A stretch of 64,000 bases of DNA from CAZVRZ01 sp964629965 (GTDB taxonomy: Bacteria > Chloroflexota > Anaerolineae > Anaerolineales > UBA4823). Under the pieces are notes generated by a model, which was not told the origin of the DNA, ran no database searches, and saw only the letters and a program-made list of their open reading frames with translations. The stretch spans positions 1 through 64,000 of the forward strand of contig CAZVRZ010000004.1 of assembly GCA_964629965.1 (NCBI GenBank). Direction: 5' to 3'. The position numbers and the translations under genes were made by a program. Shown one piece after another: positions 1-8,681 of the stretch (position 1 is its first letter; each line of letters opens with the position of its first letter).

Positions 1-755
1 GGCAGAGGCAGTTCGTCAAGCCTGAAACGCTCGAAGCCATGCACCTGCCCAGTATTTTCATCGATGACCCGAATGCTCGCCGGCGCTTTGGCTATGAGTT
101 CAGCAGCTATGGCATGGGCTGGTTCCTGCGCTCGCACAAGGGGCAGATGCTCATCTCGCATGGTGGATCGATCAATGGTTTCTGGTGTACGCAATACTTC
201 ATGCCGCGCCACCGCCTCGGCGTGGTGGCACTGTCGAACTGTGATGAGGGCCGCAACGCCGCGCCTGTGATCATCAGCCTGACGCTTTTCGACTATCTGC
301 TCGGGCTGGAGCCAACCGACTGGGATATGCTCATGGCAGAGTCCTATGCCGAAGCTGCGGTAGCCGAGAAGAAGGCCAAAGAAGAGCTGCTTGCCAGCCG
401 GGTTCCCAGATCACAGCCGGCCCATCCCCTTGAAGTATATGTCGGTGAGTATGAGCATCTCGGCTATGGTCGCCTCTCAATCCGCCTGAGGGAGACATCC
501 CTGCAGATGGTCATGAATGACAAGAAAACCTTCGCTCTGACCCTTTCTCACGATGACATCTTCGATGCACACGAGCCGGACTGGAACGATTGTCTTAAGC
601 TCACCTTCGTTGTAGACGCGCAGGGCAGGATCGGAAGCCTGTCCATTCCACTCGAGGAGGCAGTGGCAGAGATCGTTTTCGTTCGCCAGGCAGAGGTAGA
701 TGTAAATACACTGGCTGCGGAAGTTGGTAGAAACGAACAAATTTCAGGAGACTGA
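1..755 (+). CDS. Serine hydrolase (class C beta-lactamase-like), 3' part
   Basis: The reading frame is open from the left edge, so the N-terminal part with the SxxK and YxN motifs lies outside the window. What remains is the end of a beta-lactamase/transpeptidase-fold domain: residues reading ISHGGSINGF match the third (KTG-equivalent, HGG/HTG) motif of class C-like serine hydrolases. A beta-rich C-terminal extension follows, of the type often called DUF3471 or Pab87 octamerisation domain. Such proteins hydrolyse peptides or esters rather than necessarily beta-lactams. The stop nearly abuts the next ATG (758), suggesting co-transcription. A second, complete serine hydrolase of the same broad family lies at 6356. 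The family is well supported; the substrate is unknown. Confidence 0.8.
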   Translation, partial: QRQFVKPETLEAMHLPSIFIDDPNARRRFGYEFSSYGMGWFLRSHKGQMLISHGGSINGFWCTQYFMPRHRLGVVALSNCDEGRNAAPVIISLTLFDYLLGLEPTDWDMLMAESYAEAAVAEKKAKEELLASRVPRSQPAHPLEVYVGEYEHLGYGRLSIRLRETSLQMVMNDKKTFALTLSHDDIFDAHEPDWNDCLKLTFVVDAQGRIGSLSIPLEEAVAEIVFVRQAEVDVNTLAAEVGRNEQISGD

Positions 756-757
756 CA

Positions 758-1309
758 ATGACAACTACTGAAAACCTGCCTGAAATTCGGGCAACGCTCC
801 AAAAATTCCAGGACGGCTATACTGCCCGTGACGTTACCTGGCTGGACGATTTCATGCAGTTATTCGCCTCAAGCGATGAAATCGAAATGATCGGCATCGG
901 TGCAGCCAAACGCGCCGTTACGGAATGGTTCGAGGGCCGCGCCCGCATCCGCGAAATCGTTGAAAACGACTGGCTGTATTGGGGTGATGTCCGGCTGGAT
1001 GTGGCAGGAGCCAAAATCACGATCAATGGTAAAACCGCCTGGCTCTCAACCACTGGAACCGTCACCCAAACTCAGGCCTTCGACACCGCCATTGAATTCC
1101 ATCTCAACGATATGAAAGCCATCTTCGACCAGGAAGGTCTCACCGCCGATCAAAAGTTGATGGAAGCCACACATTACGGAATGCGCCGTCTGCGCGAACG
1201 CGCCAAAGGTCTTGGATACAGTTGGCCAATCACCTTTACGGCAGTTTTAGTCAAAGTTGGTGCCGATTGGCGCTTCCACACCCTGCATTGGGCCATGCCT
1301 GTCGATTAA
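758..1309 (+). CDS. SnoaL/NTF2-like (DUF4440-type) protein
   Basis: A 183-residue protein with no signal peptide or membrane segment. The pattern is that of the NTF2/SnoaL cone fold: an N-terminal helix pair with FQDGYTARDVTWLDDFMQLF, then beta strands including INGKTAWLSTTGTV, and a C-terminal strand with DWRFHTLHWAMP. That final strand is typical of 'DUF4440 / SnoaL-like' proteins. Members bind small hydrophobic ligands or act as isomerases or hydrolases, and no catalytic residue can be assigned here. The ATG lies two bases after the stop of the upstream hydrolase, so the two are probably translated from one message. Function beyond the fold is unknown. Confidence 0.65.
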   Translation: MTTTENLPEIRATLQKFQDGYTARDVTWLDDFMQLFASSDEIEMIGIGAAKRAVTEWFEGRARIREIVENDWLYWGDVRLDVAGAKITINGKTAWLSTTGTVTQTQAFDTAIEFHLNDMKAIFDQEGLTADQKLMEATHYGMRRLRERAKGLGYSWPITFTAVLVKVGADWRFHTLHWAMPVD

Positions 1310-1326
1310 GCAGAAGGAGAAAAAGT

Positions 1327-1761
1327 ATGTCACCAGAAACTCAAGAAATTATCATCACCCGCACGATTGCGGCCCCAGCGGCGCGGCTCTACGCCGCCTT
1401 CGCCAGCGCCGCAGGCTGGTGCACCTGGTGCTGCGAGCAGGCCGAGGTCGAGGCGCAGATCGGCGGGAATCTTCACATTTACACGGATGGGTACAATGCT
1501 TACGGCAAATTTACCATCCTGGAAGAAAACCAAGCTGTGGCCTTTACCTGGGATGGCGACAAAGAACCGCCCTTGTGGATACACGTTTGGCTTGAACCGC
1601 AAGCTGACCAGACCCTTCTGACCTTCAAGGTGACTGCAGAGAACCCTGCGGGGTGGACAGGACCAGAAGAAAAATGGAACAGTTTTGCAGAATTCCTCGA
1701 ATATATCTGGGGCCACACTCTGGATAACTTGAAATTAGTGCTGGAAACTAAGCCAGGGTAG
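1327..1761 (+). CDS. SRPBCC / AHSA1-like domain protein
   Basis: A 144-residue protein. I place the start at the ATG preceded by an AGAAGGAG ribosome site, not at upstream in-frame starts that overlap the previous gene. The sequence begins with the typical IIITRTIAAPAARLYAAFAS helix/strand of Aha1-like START-fold proteins. It continues with GGNLHIY, VAFTWDGD and the long C-terminal helix WNSFAEFLEYIWGHTLDNLK. The family (activator of Hsp90 ATPase homologue 1-like) binds hydrophobic ligands in a helix-grip cavity; bacterial members are mostly uncharacterised. It lies in a same-strand run of small enzymes. Confidence 0.75.
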   Translation: MSPETQEIIITRTIAAPAARLYAAFASAAGWCTWCCEQAEVEAQIGGNLHIYTDGYNAYGKFTILEENQAVAFTWDGDKEPPLWIHVWLEPQADQTLLTFKVTAENPAGWTGPEEKWNSFAEFLEYIWGHTLDNLKLVLETKPG

Positions 1762-1800
1762 CCCTGCTCCGGCAAGCGTCTATCAAAGGAGAAAACCACC

Positions 1801-2853
1801 ATGCAAAGGGATGAAATCGCGCAACTGTGCGAACACGAAGTGTTGGACACCGCCGCCCGGCTGTTCGGTACATCCACAGACCGGCTTGGCAAGTTCGATG
1901 ATTACGAAGGCTGCGCCAACCCGGTCTACCACTGCGAAAACGAGGGCCAGGAGCGCATCCTGTGCATCTCCTGCCGTCCCGACCGGACGGCGGAACTCAT
2001 CCAGGCGGAATTGCACTTCGTGGAGTACCTGGCCGGGGGCGGGGTGCGCGCTTCGAGGCCGGTTTCCTCTGTCCACGGGAACCTGCTCGAAGTGATTCCC
2101 GCCGCCGGGATGGATTTCATCGCCATTTCGTTCGTCAAAGGCCGTGGGATGCGCGTGCCCGATAACAGCTACCGCTATCGCGAGGGCGTTTCCATCAACG
2201 AGTATTTCCAGAACTGGGGACAGACGCTCGGCCAGATGCACCGGCTGGCAAAAAGCTACCAGCCGTTGAGCGCGTCGATTAAACGGCCAGAATGGCATCA
2301 GTGGGAGTACTATAGCGGCTTCCTGTAAGGGGAGCGGCTACCACTTATCCACCAGAAATATGACCAACTCATCGCCGAACTCCACGCCCTGCCCAAAGAC
2401 GTTGATTCCTACGGGCTGATCCACAACGATTTCAACGATGGCAACTTCACCGTGGATTATGACAACGGCGACATCACGGTTTTTGATTTCGACGATAGCT
2501 GTTACTCCTGGTTCGTGTACGATATCGCCTGTGCCTGGGAGGGTGGGATTGGCCGGGCTATGTTCCGTCCGTTGGCCGAACGGCAAGATTTTATGAAGCG
2601 CTACATGGAACACGTGCTGACTGGTTACACCCGCGAAAACACCCTGAGTGATGATTGGTTAGCGCGCCTGCCGCTCTTCCTGCGCCTGATCCAGATGCAG
2701 GAGTTGATGCACTACGCCCAATACCTGGATAAGCCGGATGAGGAAATCCAGGCCGGGCTGCGTTATAAAATCCATTGCATCGAGAACGACATTCCCTACC
2801 TGGGCTTTTTCGATAACAGTGTTTTTTCACCGGAAAAGCCATTCGAGTTGTAG
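1801..2853 (+). pseudogene. Aminoglycoside-phosphotransferase-fold kinase, interrupted by in-frame TAA
   Basis: One reading frame from 1801 to 2853 encodes an APH/ChoK-type kinase of about 350 codons, broken by a single TAA at 2326-2328. The N-terminal half carries the nucleotide-binding lobe. The second half holds the catalytic loop HNDFNDGNF (Brenner-type HxDxxxxN) and the metal-binding stretch VFDFDDSCYSWFVYDIA. No frame change is needed to read across, so a single base substitution (for example CAA, AAA or GAA to TAA) explains it. A ribosome site (AAAGGAG) precedes the ATG at 1801. Without readthrough the product lacks the catalytic loop. The family phosphorylates hydroxyls of small molecules; the substrate is unknown. 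A sequencing error is the main alternative. Confidence 0.75.
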
Positions 2854-2860
2854 GAGAAAC

Positions 2861-3388
2861 ATGAACGCCACCCCCGATGTTCACTTTATGTGTATCACCG
2901 CCGCCACCCTGAACCAGGTCTGCGAGCTGAGTAAAACGCTCTACCCAGTTCAGCGCCACATGGTGGCTGATAACGTTCGCTCGATTGCCGAAGAATCCTT
3001 CTCTCCTAGCGCCTGGATGCGCGCCATCTACGCCGATGACACTCCCATCGGCTTCATTATGACCCACACCAGCTCAGACTACGAGGATGGGATTGACTGC
3101 CCAGGCGTTTTCCTGTGGCGTTTTATGATCGGCGACCCCTGGCAGGGCAAAGGCTACGGCAAACGCGCCCTCGAAAAACTCATCCAGCACCTGAAGGCCA
3201 TGGGCATCCCCCTGTTGTACACCAGTTGCGGTCAGGGCGAAGACAGTCCAGAAGGCTTCTACCGCAAGCTGGGTTTTATCTCCACTGGTGATCATTATGA
3301 TAGTGAGATCGAGCTGGTTCTGCGGCTGAACACCTATCCTGTCACCGTTCCGGTGATAATTGACTCCAATTCGAGAGGCAACCAGTAA
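2861..3388 (+). CDS. GNAT N-acetyltransferase (spermidine-acetyltransferase-like)
   Basis: A 175-residue protein starting at the ATG that follows TAGGAGAAAC, where the previous gene's stop TAG overlaps the ribosome site. Acetyl-CoA binding motif A is clear as WQGKGYGKRALEKLIQHLK, preceded by the beta4 strand VFLWRFMIGD. Motif B follows as EGFYRKLGFISTG. The layout, with GFIMTHTSSDYED before FLWRFMIG, resembles diamine/spermidine acetyltransferases (YkkB/PaiA-like). The acceptor is a prediction only. About 15 extra residues follow the fold and may be disordered. It is translationally linked to the broken kinase. Confidence 0.8.
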   Translation: MNATPDVHFMCITAATLNQVCELSKTLYPVQRHMVADNVRSIAEESFSPSAWMRAIYADDTPIGFIMTHTSSDYEDGIDCPGVFLWRFMIGDPWQGKGYGKRALEKLIQHLKAMGIPLLYTSCGQGEDSPEGFYRKLGFISTGDHYDSEIELVLRLNTYPVTVPVIIDSNSRGNQ

Positions 3389-3435
3389 GCTGGATTGAGG
3401 CGCAATTGGAAGCCGGCCGCTATGATACAAAGATG

Positions 3436-3515
3436 ACTAAAAAACAAACCCCCTTTCCTCTTTCGAGTTCAGGGGTTTCAAGATTCTCTTGGCAATGACC
3501 TGACAGAATCTCCAA
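3436..3515 (+). repeat. Dispersed hairpin repeat, copy 1 of 5
   Basis: An intergenic element of about 80 bp with two parts. The first is a stem-loop, where a C-rich arm (AAACCCCC) pairs with a G-rich arm (GGGGTTT) around CTCTTTCGAGTT. The second is a conserved tail reading CTTGGCAATGACCTGACAG then AATCTCC. Four more copies in the same orientation occur at about 4989, 6031, 8471 and 10013. The hairpin could terminate the GNAT gene upstream, but the conserved tail is not explained by termination. Confidence 0.85.
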
Positions 3516-3534
3516 TATCTCCTACTTGCACAAG

Positions 3535-4831
3535 TCAGTCAAGTTCTTGCGCCCGGGATCCAGCGTCAGATGCCCCAATTAGCAAAACCTTCGCATTTTG
3601 CCTGTAGATCAGGATAAGCGGGAGCAGAATCGCCCCTAATAGTTTGAGTGCGCTGCGCACACCGAAATGATCGCCAAATGCACCCAGGCCGGTGCTGCTG
3701 CCCAGCGCGCCGATCTCTCCCGTCTGGCCGCTCATGGAGATTACCGTTGCGCGGACCTTTGAAGGGATGTTTTGATTCAACCAGGCTTCCATGATAGGCT
3801 CTCCGAGATCTTGAAGGCCACATACAATCACCCATGCTGCCATCGCCAGCCCGATATGACCTGTGAATGCAAAAACGGACAAGGCAGCCAACATCAGGCT
3901 GTAAAATACCATCAGCGTTTGGGCAGATGTGCCTGTTCTTTCTAAATGGATCTTGCGCCGAACCACCTCTGCCCCGGCCAGGTAGAACAATCCTTGCAGC
4001 ATTTCTAACAGCCCAAACCAAAGGTTATCCTTCAGCACGCCCAGCAGTGGCAAAGTGATGGTGGGCAGGTTGAAACTCAGCAAGATATGCGCTCGCGAGA
4101 ATTTGTAGAATCCATCTGCAAATGCACTGCCCAGGAGCAAGGCGAAAAACAACGCTTGCAGGGTGCGTGAGCCACGCACAGTTCTCGCACCATCCATAAA
4201 AGTGTTGAAAGATGCTTTCAGTGTAGCGAGCAGATATTTGCTGTTCATCTTTACAGGTTCCGCGCTCTTTTGGAAGTTTGTCTCTGGCATGAAGAGCGCC
4301 AGGACAACGGTAAGCACAAGCCACAGTGCGCCGCCCAGGACAATGGAGGCCTGGTAGTTCAGCCGCGCGGCCAGTGCAACGCTCGCCACCACACCGACCC
4401 AATGCGCTGGTGTGGCAACCTGTCGGGCGCGTAAAAACACGCTGCTTACTTTATCTTCGCCAACCTCATCGGTAATCCATGCCTGGAGCGCTCCGCTGAT
4501 GAACGTATCGCCAAGCGCCTCAATAAAACCAGCCAGTAAAACAATAGCGAAGATCGGATAGGATCCGACGAGAACGTAGGCAACAGCCCATTAATCCCCC
4601 CCCGAGGATCACAGATAAGCGCCGCGAATATACGTCTGCCAGGATGCCGGTCGGAATCTCAAACACCAGGCTTGTGACTGTGAGAACAACAAAGAGCAGC
4701 GAGACCTGCACCAGGCTTAACTCCATTACGGTGTAATAAAGCACCCAGATGCTGGTGAAAATCAGGCCGCTGGCGAACCCCCACACGGCATGGCGAAGAT
4801 AGTAGATAGTTTCTGCAGGAAGTCTTTTCAA
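3535..4831 (-). pseudogene. MFS transporter, frameshifted
   Basis: Two minus-strand frames together make one major facilitator protein. Residues from 4831 down to about 4590 give the first three membrane helices, including the MFS loop motif FEIPTGILADVYSRR. After a run of eight C (4596-4603) and the next few bases the frame changes, and the protein continues as AYVLVGSYPIFAIVLL and then to the stop at 3535. Changing the C-run alone does not restore the frame because it exposes a TAA, so the lesion lies just past it, roughly 4580-4595. The continuation is otherwise intact with about nine more helices. The substrate is unknown; the sequence resembles multidrug or unclassified MFS permeases. 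It is either a decayed gene or an assembly error near the homopolymer. Confidence 0.75.
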
Positions 4832-5191
4832 TATATGCCTTGCAGGTTAAAGCCGTAGCAGTTGAAGTGGGCTTCGGCCATGCGGCTATTATGCCATAGA
4901 ATTGTTTGAGGCGGCTGTCGGCCCTAAAATCGGCCTGGGGTGGGGATCATCGACGATGGCAAGAGCGTCTACACCTGACAACGGGAGATTAAAAGACAAA
5001 ACCCCCTTTCTCTTTCGAGTTCGGGGGTTTCAGAAAAATTCCCTTGGCAATGACTGTTCACAATCTCCCATAAAATTCTACACACTCTCCTTTAACCCCG
5101 GGATGTCGCTTTTGTGTCCCGGCAGGTTAAGATAAAAAGCACCTGACAGGCGGGGGAAAAAAAGCTATACTGTGAGGCAGAGGATTAAGCC
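4832..5191. other. Gene-poor stretch with repeat copy 2
   Basis: About 360 bases between the divergently arranged MFS pseudogene and the MBL hydrolase. It holds the second copy of the dispersed hairpin repeat (about 4989-5072) and the presumptive promoter region of the hydrolase gene. I see no credible coding sequence in it. Confidence 0.6.
4989..5072 (+). repeat. Dispersed hairpin repeat, copy 2 of 5
   Basis: Contains TTAAAAGACAAAACCCCC, a loop with CTCTTTCGAGTT, then GGGGGTTT, and the tail CTTGGCAATGACTGTTCAC plus AATCTCCCAT. The tail variant GACTGTTCA is shared with copy 4; copies 1, 3 and 5 have GACCTGACAGA. It lies upstream of the MBL hydrolase rather than after a plus-strand gene, so transcription termination alone does not explain its position. 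Confidence 0.85.
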
Positions 5192-5974
5192 ATGACCGTT
5201 CACCTCCTCAACTGTATGCCCTTCACCCTGGCCGGCGTGCCGAACATCACGCTTTGTTTCCTAGTGGAGACCGGCAACGGCCTGGCATTGGTAGACAGCG
5301 GCCTGGGGCTAAAAGATTACACCCACCCCTCCCGTCATAAGCGCTTCTTTTGCATGCTCAACCGTATCCGCAACAATCCGGTGCAAACTGCTATCCGCCA
5401 GGTAGAACGGCTGGGCCGCGATCCTCGCCAGGTGCGCCATATCGTGCTAACTCATGCCCATCTCGACCATGCCGGAGGGCTGTCGGATTTCCCCTGGGCA
5501 AAGGTGCACCTATTGGCTGCCGAGCACGCCGCGGCAATGCACCCAGAGGGTTGGATGGAGCGTTTCGGTTACGCCAGTGAAGATTGGGCGCACGGACCCG
5601 ATTGGCAGCTTCACAAGCTGCAAGGGGAACGCTGGCTTGGGTTGGAGGCGGTACGGGTGTTGGAGAATCCGTTGTTCTGGCTAGTGCCGCTCATCGGGCA
5701 CTCGCGCGGTCACTGCGGGGTGGCGGTAGAGACGCCAGCGGGCTGGATGCTCCACTGTGGCGACGCCTTCCTGCGCGGCTTCCAGGTGGATCCGGTGTCA
5801 CCGCATAGCCCATTCCCGGCCTGGTCGCGTCCGCTGATTGGCCCGTTCGAGCGGCGCATGTGCCCAGCAGAGACGCTTGGCAAAGTACAGACGATCCTCC
5901 ACCAGCATGGCGAGGTAGTGCAGGCGTTTTGCGCCCACGATCCGGGCGCTTGCCTGGTGCGAACAGAGCATTGA
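5192..5974 (+). CDS. MBL-fold metallo-hydrolase
   Basis: A 260-residue soluble protein of the metallo-beta-lactamase superfamily. The metal-binding signature THAHLDHAGG (HxHxDH) lies near residue 88. A downstream histidine in GHSRGHCG and the bridging aspartate in LHCGDAFL complete the two-metal site. The N-terminal strands (ITLCFLVETGNGLALVDSGLG) are typical. The family includes lactonases, glyoxalase II and phosphodiesterases. No substrate-specific feature is visible, though the overall layout resembles N-acyl-homoserine-lactonase-like or generic family members. It appears to be monocistronic and is flanked by copies 2 and 3 of the hairpin repeat. Confidence 0.85.
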   Translation: MTVHLLNCMPFTLAGVPNITLCFLVETGNGLALVDSGLGLKDYTHPSRHKRFFCMLNRIRNNPVQTAIRQVERLGRDPRQVRHIVLTHAHLDHAGGLSDFPWAKVHLLAAEHAAAMHPEGWMERFGYASEDWAHGPDWQLHKLQGERWLGLEAVRVLENPLFWLVPLIGHSRGHCGVAVETPAGWMLHCGDAFLRGFQVDPVSPHSPFPAWSRPLIGPFERRMCPAETLGKVQTILHQHGEVVQAFCAHDPGACLVRTEH

Positions 5975-6355
5975 CCATGGGTGCTATTGCTTGGCAGAAA
6001 CGATTCTCGAGGCAGGGAAGATCATTAACGTTTAAAGACAAAAACCCCTCCCTCTTTCGAGTTCGGGGGTTTTATGAATCAAAAAAGCCTCTTGCAATGA
6101 CCTGACAGAATCTCCCATTGCAAGCTAACTTCACTTGAAAACGAATGGGATAACCTCTCCACAACCATAGGTTCTTGGACAGTTACCCGAGATGGCGCGA
6201 TAATAACTGTACGAAAAGCAAATCGTGGTGACCGTATTCCAGTCTTCTTTTGAAGGCGCCAATGAATACTTCCTATCCAATCTCCTCCGATGGGAGCTTG
6301 ATCGCCCATGAGCGCTATGGCGCTGGCGCGCATTAACGAAAAGGAGGGTCGCGAA
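5975..6355. other. Gene-poor stretch with repeat copy 3
   Basis: About 380 bases between the MBL hydrolase and the serine hydrolase. It contains repeat copy 3 (about 6031-6120) and the upstream region of the next gene, which ends in a strong AAGGAGG ribosome site. I see no convincing coding sequence. Confidence 0.6.
6031..6120 (+). repeat. Dispersed hairpin repeat, copy 3 of 5
   Basis: Stem-loop AAAACCCC...TCTTTCGAGTTCGGGGGTTTT, then a spacer TATGAATCAAAAAAG shared with copy 4, and the tail CTTGCAATGACCTGACAG then AATCTCCCATTG. It has lost one G in the otherwise conserved TTGGCAATGA. The longer spacer distinguishes copies 3 and 4 from copies 1, 2 and 5. Confidence 0.85.
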
Positions 6356-8299
6356 ATGTCCTTTCTAAAAAGTTTTTATTTTGGAATGGTTTGCCTGGCC
6401 CTATTTTTGCCTGGCTCACTGATCGCCTGGGACAATGGGACACCACCACTGGCCGCCCCCACCTCCCCCACGCCAGTTGAGTCTCACCCGTTGGGGGATC
6501 AACAGGAATTAGAGACCTTCGTTGATGATCTGATGAACTCACAATTGGAGGAGCAGCATATTGCCGGGGCAGTGGTGGTCATCATCAAGGATGGCGAGGT
6601 GTTATTATCCAAAGGGTATGGGTATGCGGATGTGGCCAAACAAATCCCGGTGGATGCCGAAAGCACTTTGTTCCGGCCAGGTTCGGTCACCAAACTTTTC
6701 ACCTGGACGGCGGTGATGCAACTCGCAGAGCAGGGTAAGATCGATCTGACCGCCGATATCAACACTTACCTGACCGATTTCAAGATTCCCGCCACGGGTT
6801 CGCGTCCCATCACCATGCTCGACCTGATGTCACATACCGCCGGGTTCGGAGAAACCGGCGCAGGCGACGCGACCTACAATGCCGCTGAGCTGACTTCGCT
6901 GAGCGCCTACCTCACCCGGTACATGCCTGCGCTGGTATACCCGCCCGGTCAAATCCCGGCCTATTCGAATTACGGCGCCACACTGGCCGGTCACATTGTG
7001 GAACAGATCTCCGGTGAACCGTATGACCAATACATTGAAGAACACATCCTGAAACCTTTGGGGATGACTCACAGCAGCATGCGACAGCCGCTCCCAGCCG
7101 ACCTGGCAAGCGCCATGTCCCAGAGCTATACATTCAACGGGGAGTTTCAGGAACTTCCTCTCATATTCTTACAAGTGAGCCCGGCAGGCAGTTTGAGCGC
7201 CTCAGGCGCGGATATGGGCAAGTTCATGCTGGCGCACCTGCAGGGCGGCGAATACAATGGGGGGCGCATCCTCCAACCAGAGACGGTGCGCTTGATGCAT
7301 TCGCAGTCCTACGCCTTCGACCCGGCCCTGACGGGCATCGCCCACGGCTTTGCAGAATGGAAGATCAACGGGCGGCGCCTTATCGGGCACGGCGGCCACA
7401 TCCCCGAATTCATCACCGAACTGCGCCTCATCCCTGACGAGGGGGTCGGGATTTACGTCTGCTACAACTCTTTCATCTTCTCGGAAGAAGAACGCACTTT
7501 GTTGGCGGACCAATTCATAGATCGTTATTTCCCGGCAACTACCGAGACACAGCCGGTAACCCCGCTCACCGATAGCGACTTGACAGCTTACACCGGTTTT
7601 TACGTTACTTCACGAGCAATTAGCATCAACACGCCAGAAAGATTTTTTGCGCTAAGCGACATGCGGCTCGTCCGCTCTGAAGACGATCACACGCTCCTGT
7701 TTCCTGATATCTTGCTCCGGCCACTCAGCCCCTTCCAACCGGATCGCTGGGTGGAGGTGCGCCCACAGGTTTTCCAGAATGAACGCGGCGATAGGATGGT
7801 TTTTAAGAAAGATGAGGCAGGCCGGGTGCGGTACCTGGCGTTCTCCAACAATTCGTATATGATTTTCATCAAACAGCCCTGGTACGGCGGGCAGGATATC
7901 CATCTTGGCATCTTGATTTTTAGTCTCATCACCTTCCTGCTCACGCCCATCGCAGCGTTGATCGGCTGGGTGATCTCACGCTTCAAAAAAGATTACGTCA
8001 GACGCTCATCCCGGCGCGAAAGTTGGGCACGCGGCCTTGCACTGGTATTGTGTCTGGCCTTCCTGGCCTTCGTTGCCATCTTCGTCCAAAATATGTATAC
8101 ACCCGATCAGCCTGCGATTCGTATCATGGCCTGGGTGATCGCGGCGCTGGCCCTCGGCGTCACTCTCATGGATGTCGTCGCCTGGAGGCAAAGATGGTGG
8201 AAGCTGGCGGGACGCATCCACTACACAGTGCTTGCATTGGCCGGCCTGACGTTCACCTGGTTCCTGACATACTGGAGCTTGTTGCTACTTCCGTACTAA
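6356..8299 (+). CDS. Secreted/membrane serine hydrolase (class C beta-lactamase family)
   Basis: A 647-residue protein. I chose the ATG at 6356 because AAGGAGG lies eight bases upstream and the protein then begins directly with a signal peptide (basic MSFLKS, hydrophobic core ending GSLIAW). The catalytic domain spans about residues 50-400 and has all three motifs: SVTK (nucleophile serine and lysine), YSN (in AYSNYGA) and HGG (in IGHGGHIPEF). A beta-rich domain follows. About four transmembrane helices lie in the last 150 residues, so the enzyme is probably membrane-anchored with its active site outside. Likely a D-peptidase, esterase or penicillin-binding-like enzyme rather than a resistance enzyme. 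It stands alone between repeat copies 3 and 4. Confidence 0.85.
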   Translation: MSFLKSFYFGMVCLALFLPGSLIAWDNGTPPLAAPTSPTPVESHPLGDQQELETFVDDLMNSQLEEQHIAGAVVVIIKDGEVLLSKGYGYADVAKQIPVDAESTLFRPGSVTKLFTWTAVMQLAEQGKIDLTADINTYLTDFKIPATGSRPITMLDLMSHTAGFGETGAGDATYNAAELTSLSAYLTRYMPALVYPPGQIPAYSNYGATLAGHIVEQISGEPYDQYIEEHILKPLGMTHSSMRQPLPADLASAMSQSYTFNGEFQELPLIFLQVSPAGSLSASGADMGKFMLAHLQGGEYNGGRILQPETVRLMHSQSYAFDPALTGIAHGFAEWKINGRRLIGHGGHIPEFITELRLIPDEGVGIYVCYNSFIFSEEERTLLADQFIDRYFPATTETQPVTPLTDSDLTAYTGFYVTSRAISINTPERFFALSDMRLVRSEDDHTLLFPDILLRPLSPFQPDRWVEVRPQVFQNERGDRMVFKKDEAGRVRYLAFSNNSYMIFIKQPWYGGQDIHLGILIFSLITFLLTPIAALIGWVISRFKKDYVRRSSRRESWARGLALVLCLAFLAFVAIFVQNMYTPDQPAIRIMAWVIAALALGVTLMDVVAWRQRWWKLAGRIHYTVLALAGLTFTWFLTYWSLLLLPY

Positions 8300-8681
8300 A
8301 ATTAAACCAGCAAGGAGCAAACCATGAACCAACCCCAACTCAGACCCAGGTTTATCTTGCCGATCCGGAAGGCAGCCTACCCGTCCGGTTGACCCCGGGC
8401 GAAATCTCCTCGTATGCTCCCCAGTGCACAACCTAAACTTCGAAAATCTGACCTCTTGCATAAGAGGCAGTTAAAAGACAAAACCCCCGCTCTCTTGCAA
8501 GATGGGGGGCTTATGAATCAAAAAAGTCTCTTGGCAATGACTGTTCAGAATCTCCCATTGTGCCTGAAGTTACTTGAGATTACAATAATAACCTTGGCTC
8601 AACCGAGTATCGAGCCCAATTGCCTGACGAACCAGCTCCATCTGGGTTTTTGGAACGTGTGCCACTGAAAGGAATTTTTCA
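8300..8681. other. Gene-poor stretch with possible coding relic and repeat copy 4
   Basis: About 380 bases. Just after the hydrolase stop there is a ribosome site (AAGGAG) and an ATG at 8324 giving only 22 codons. In another frame, 8325-8435 reads QVYLADPEGSLPVRLTPGEISS, which looks protein-like but has no proper start and ends at once, so a broken gene remnant is possible. Repeat copy 4 occupies about 8471-8560. Nothing else is recognisable. Confidence 0.4.
8471..8560 (+). repeat. Dispersed hairpin repeat, copy 4 of 5
   Basis: TTAAAAGACAAAACCCCC, loop with TCTCTTGCAAGA (diverged from CTCTTTCGAG but still self-complementary), GGGGGGC, the spacer TATGAATCAAAAAAG as in copy 3, then TCTTGGCAATGACTGTTCAG and AATCTCCCATTG. 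The loop keeps pairing potential (TCTTGCAAGA is a palindrome), which suggests the RNA or DNA structure matters. Confidence 0.85.

Noticed and set aside
6356..8299. True beta-lactamase resistance gene
   Set aside because: The three motifs are shared by the whole serine-hydrolase family; the membrane-anchored C-terminus and length do not fit a dedicated beta-lactamase.
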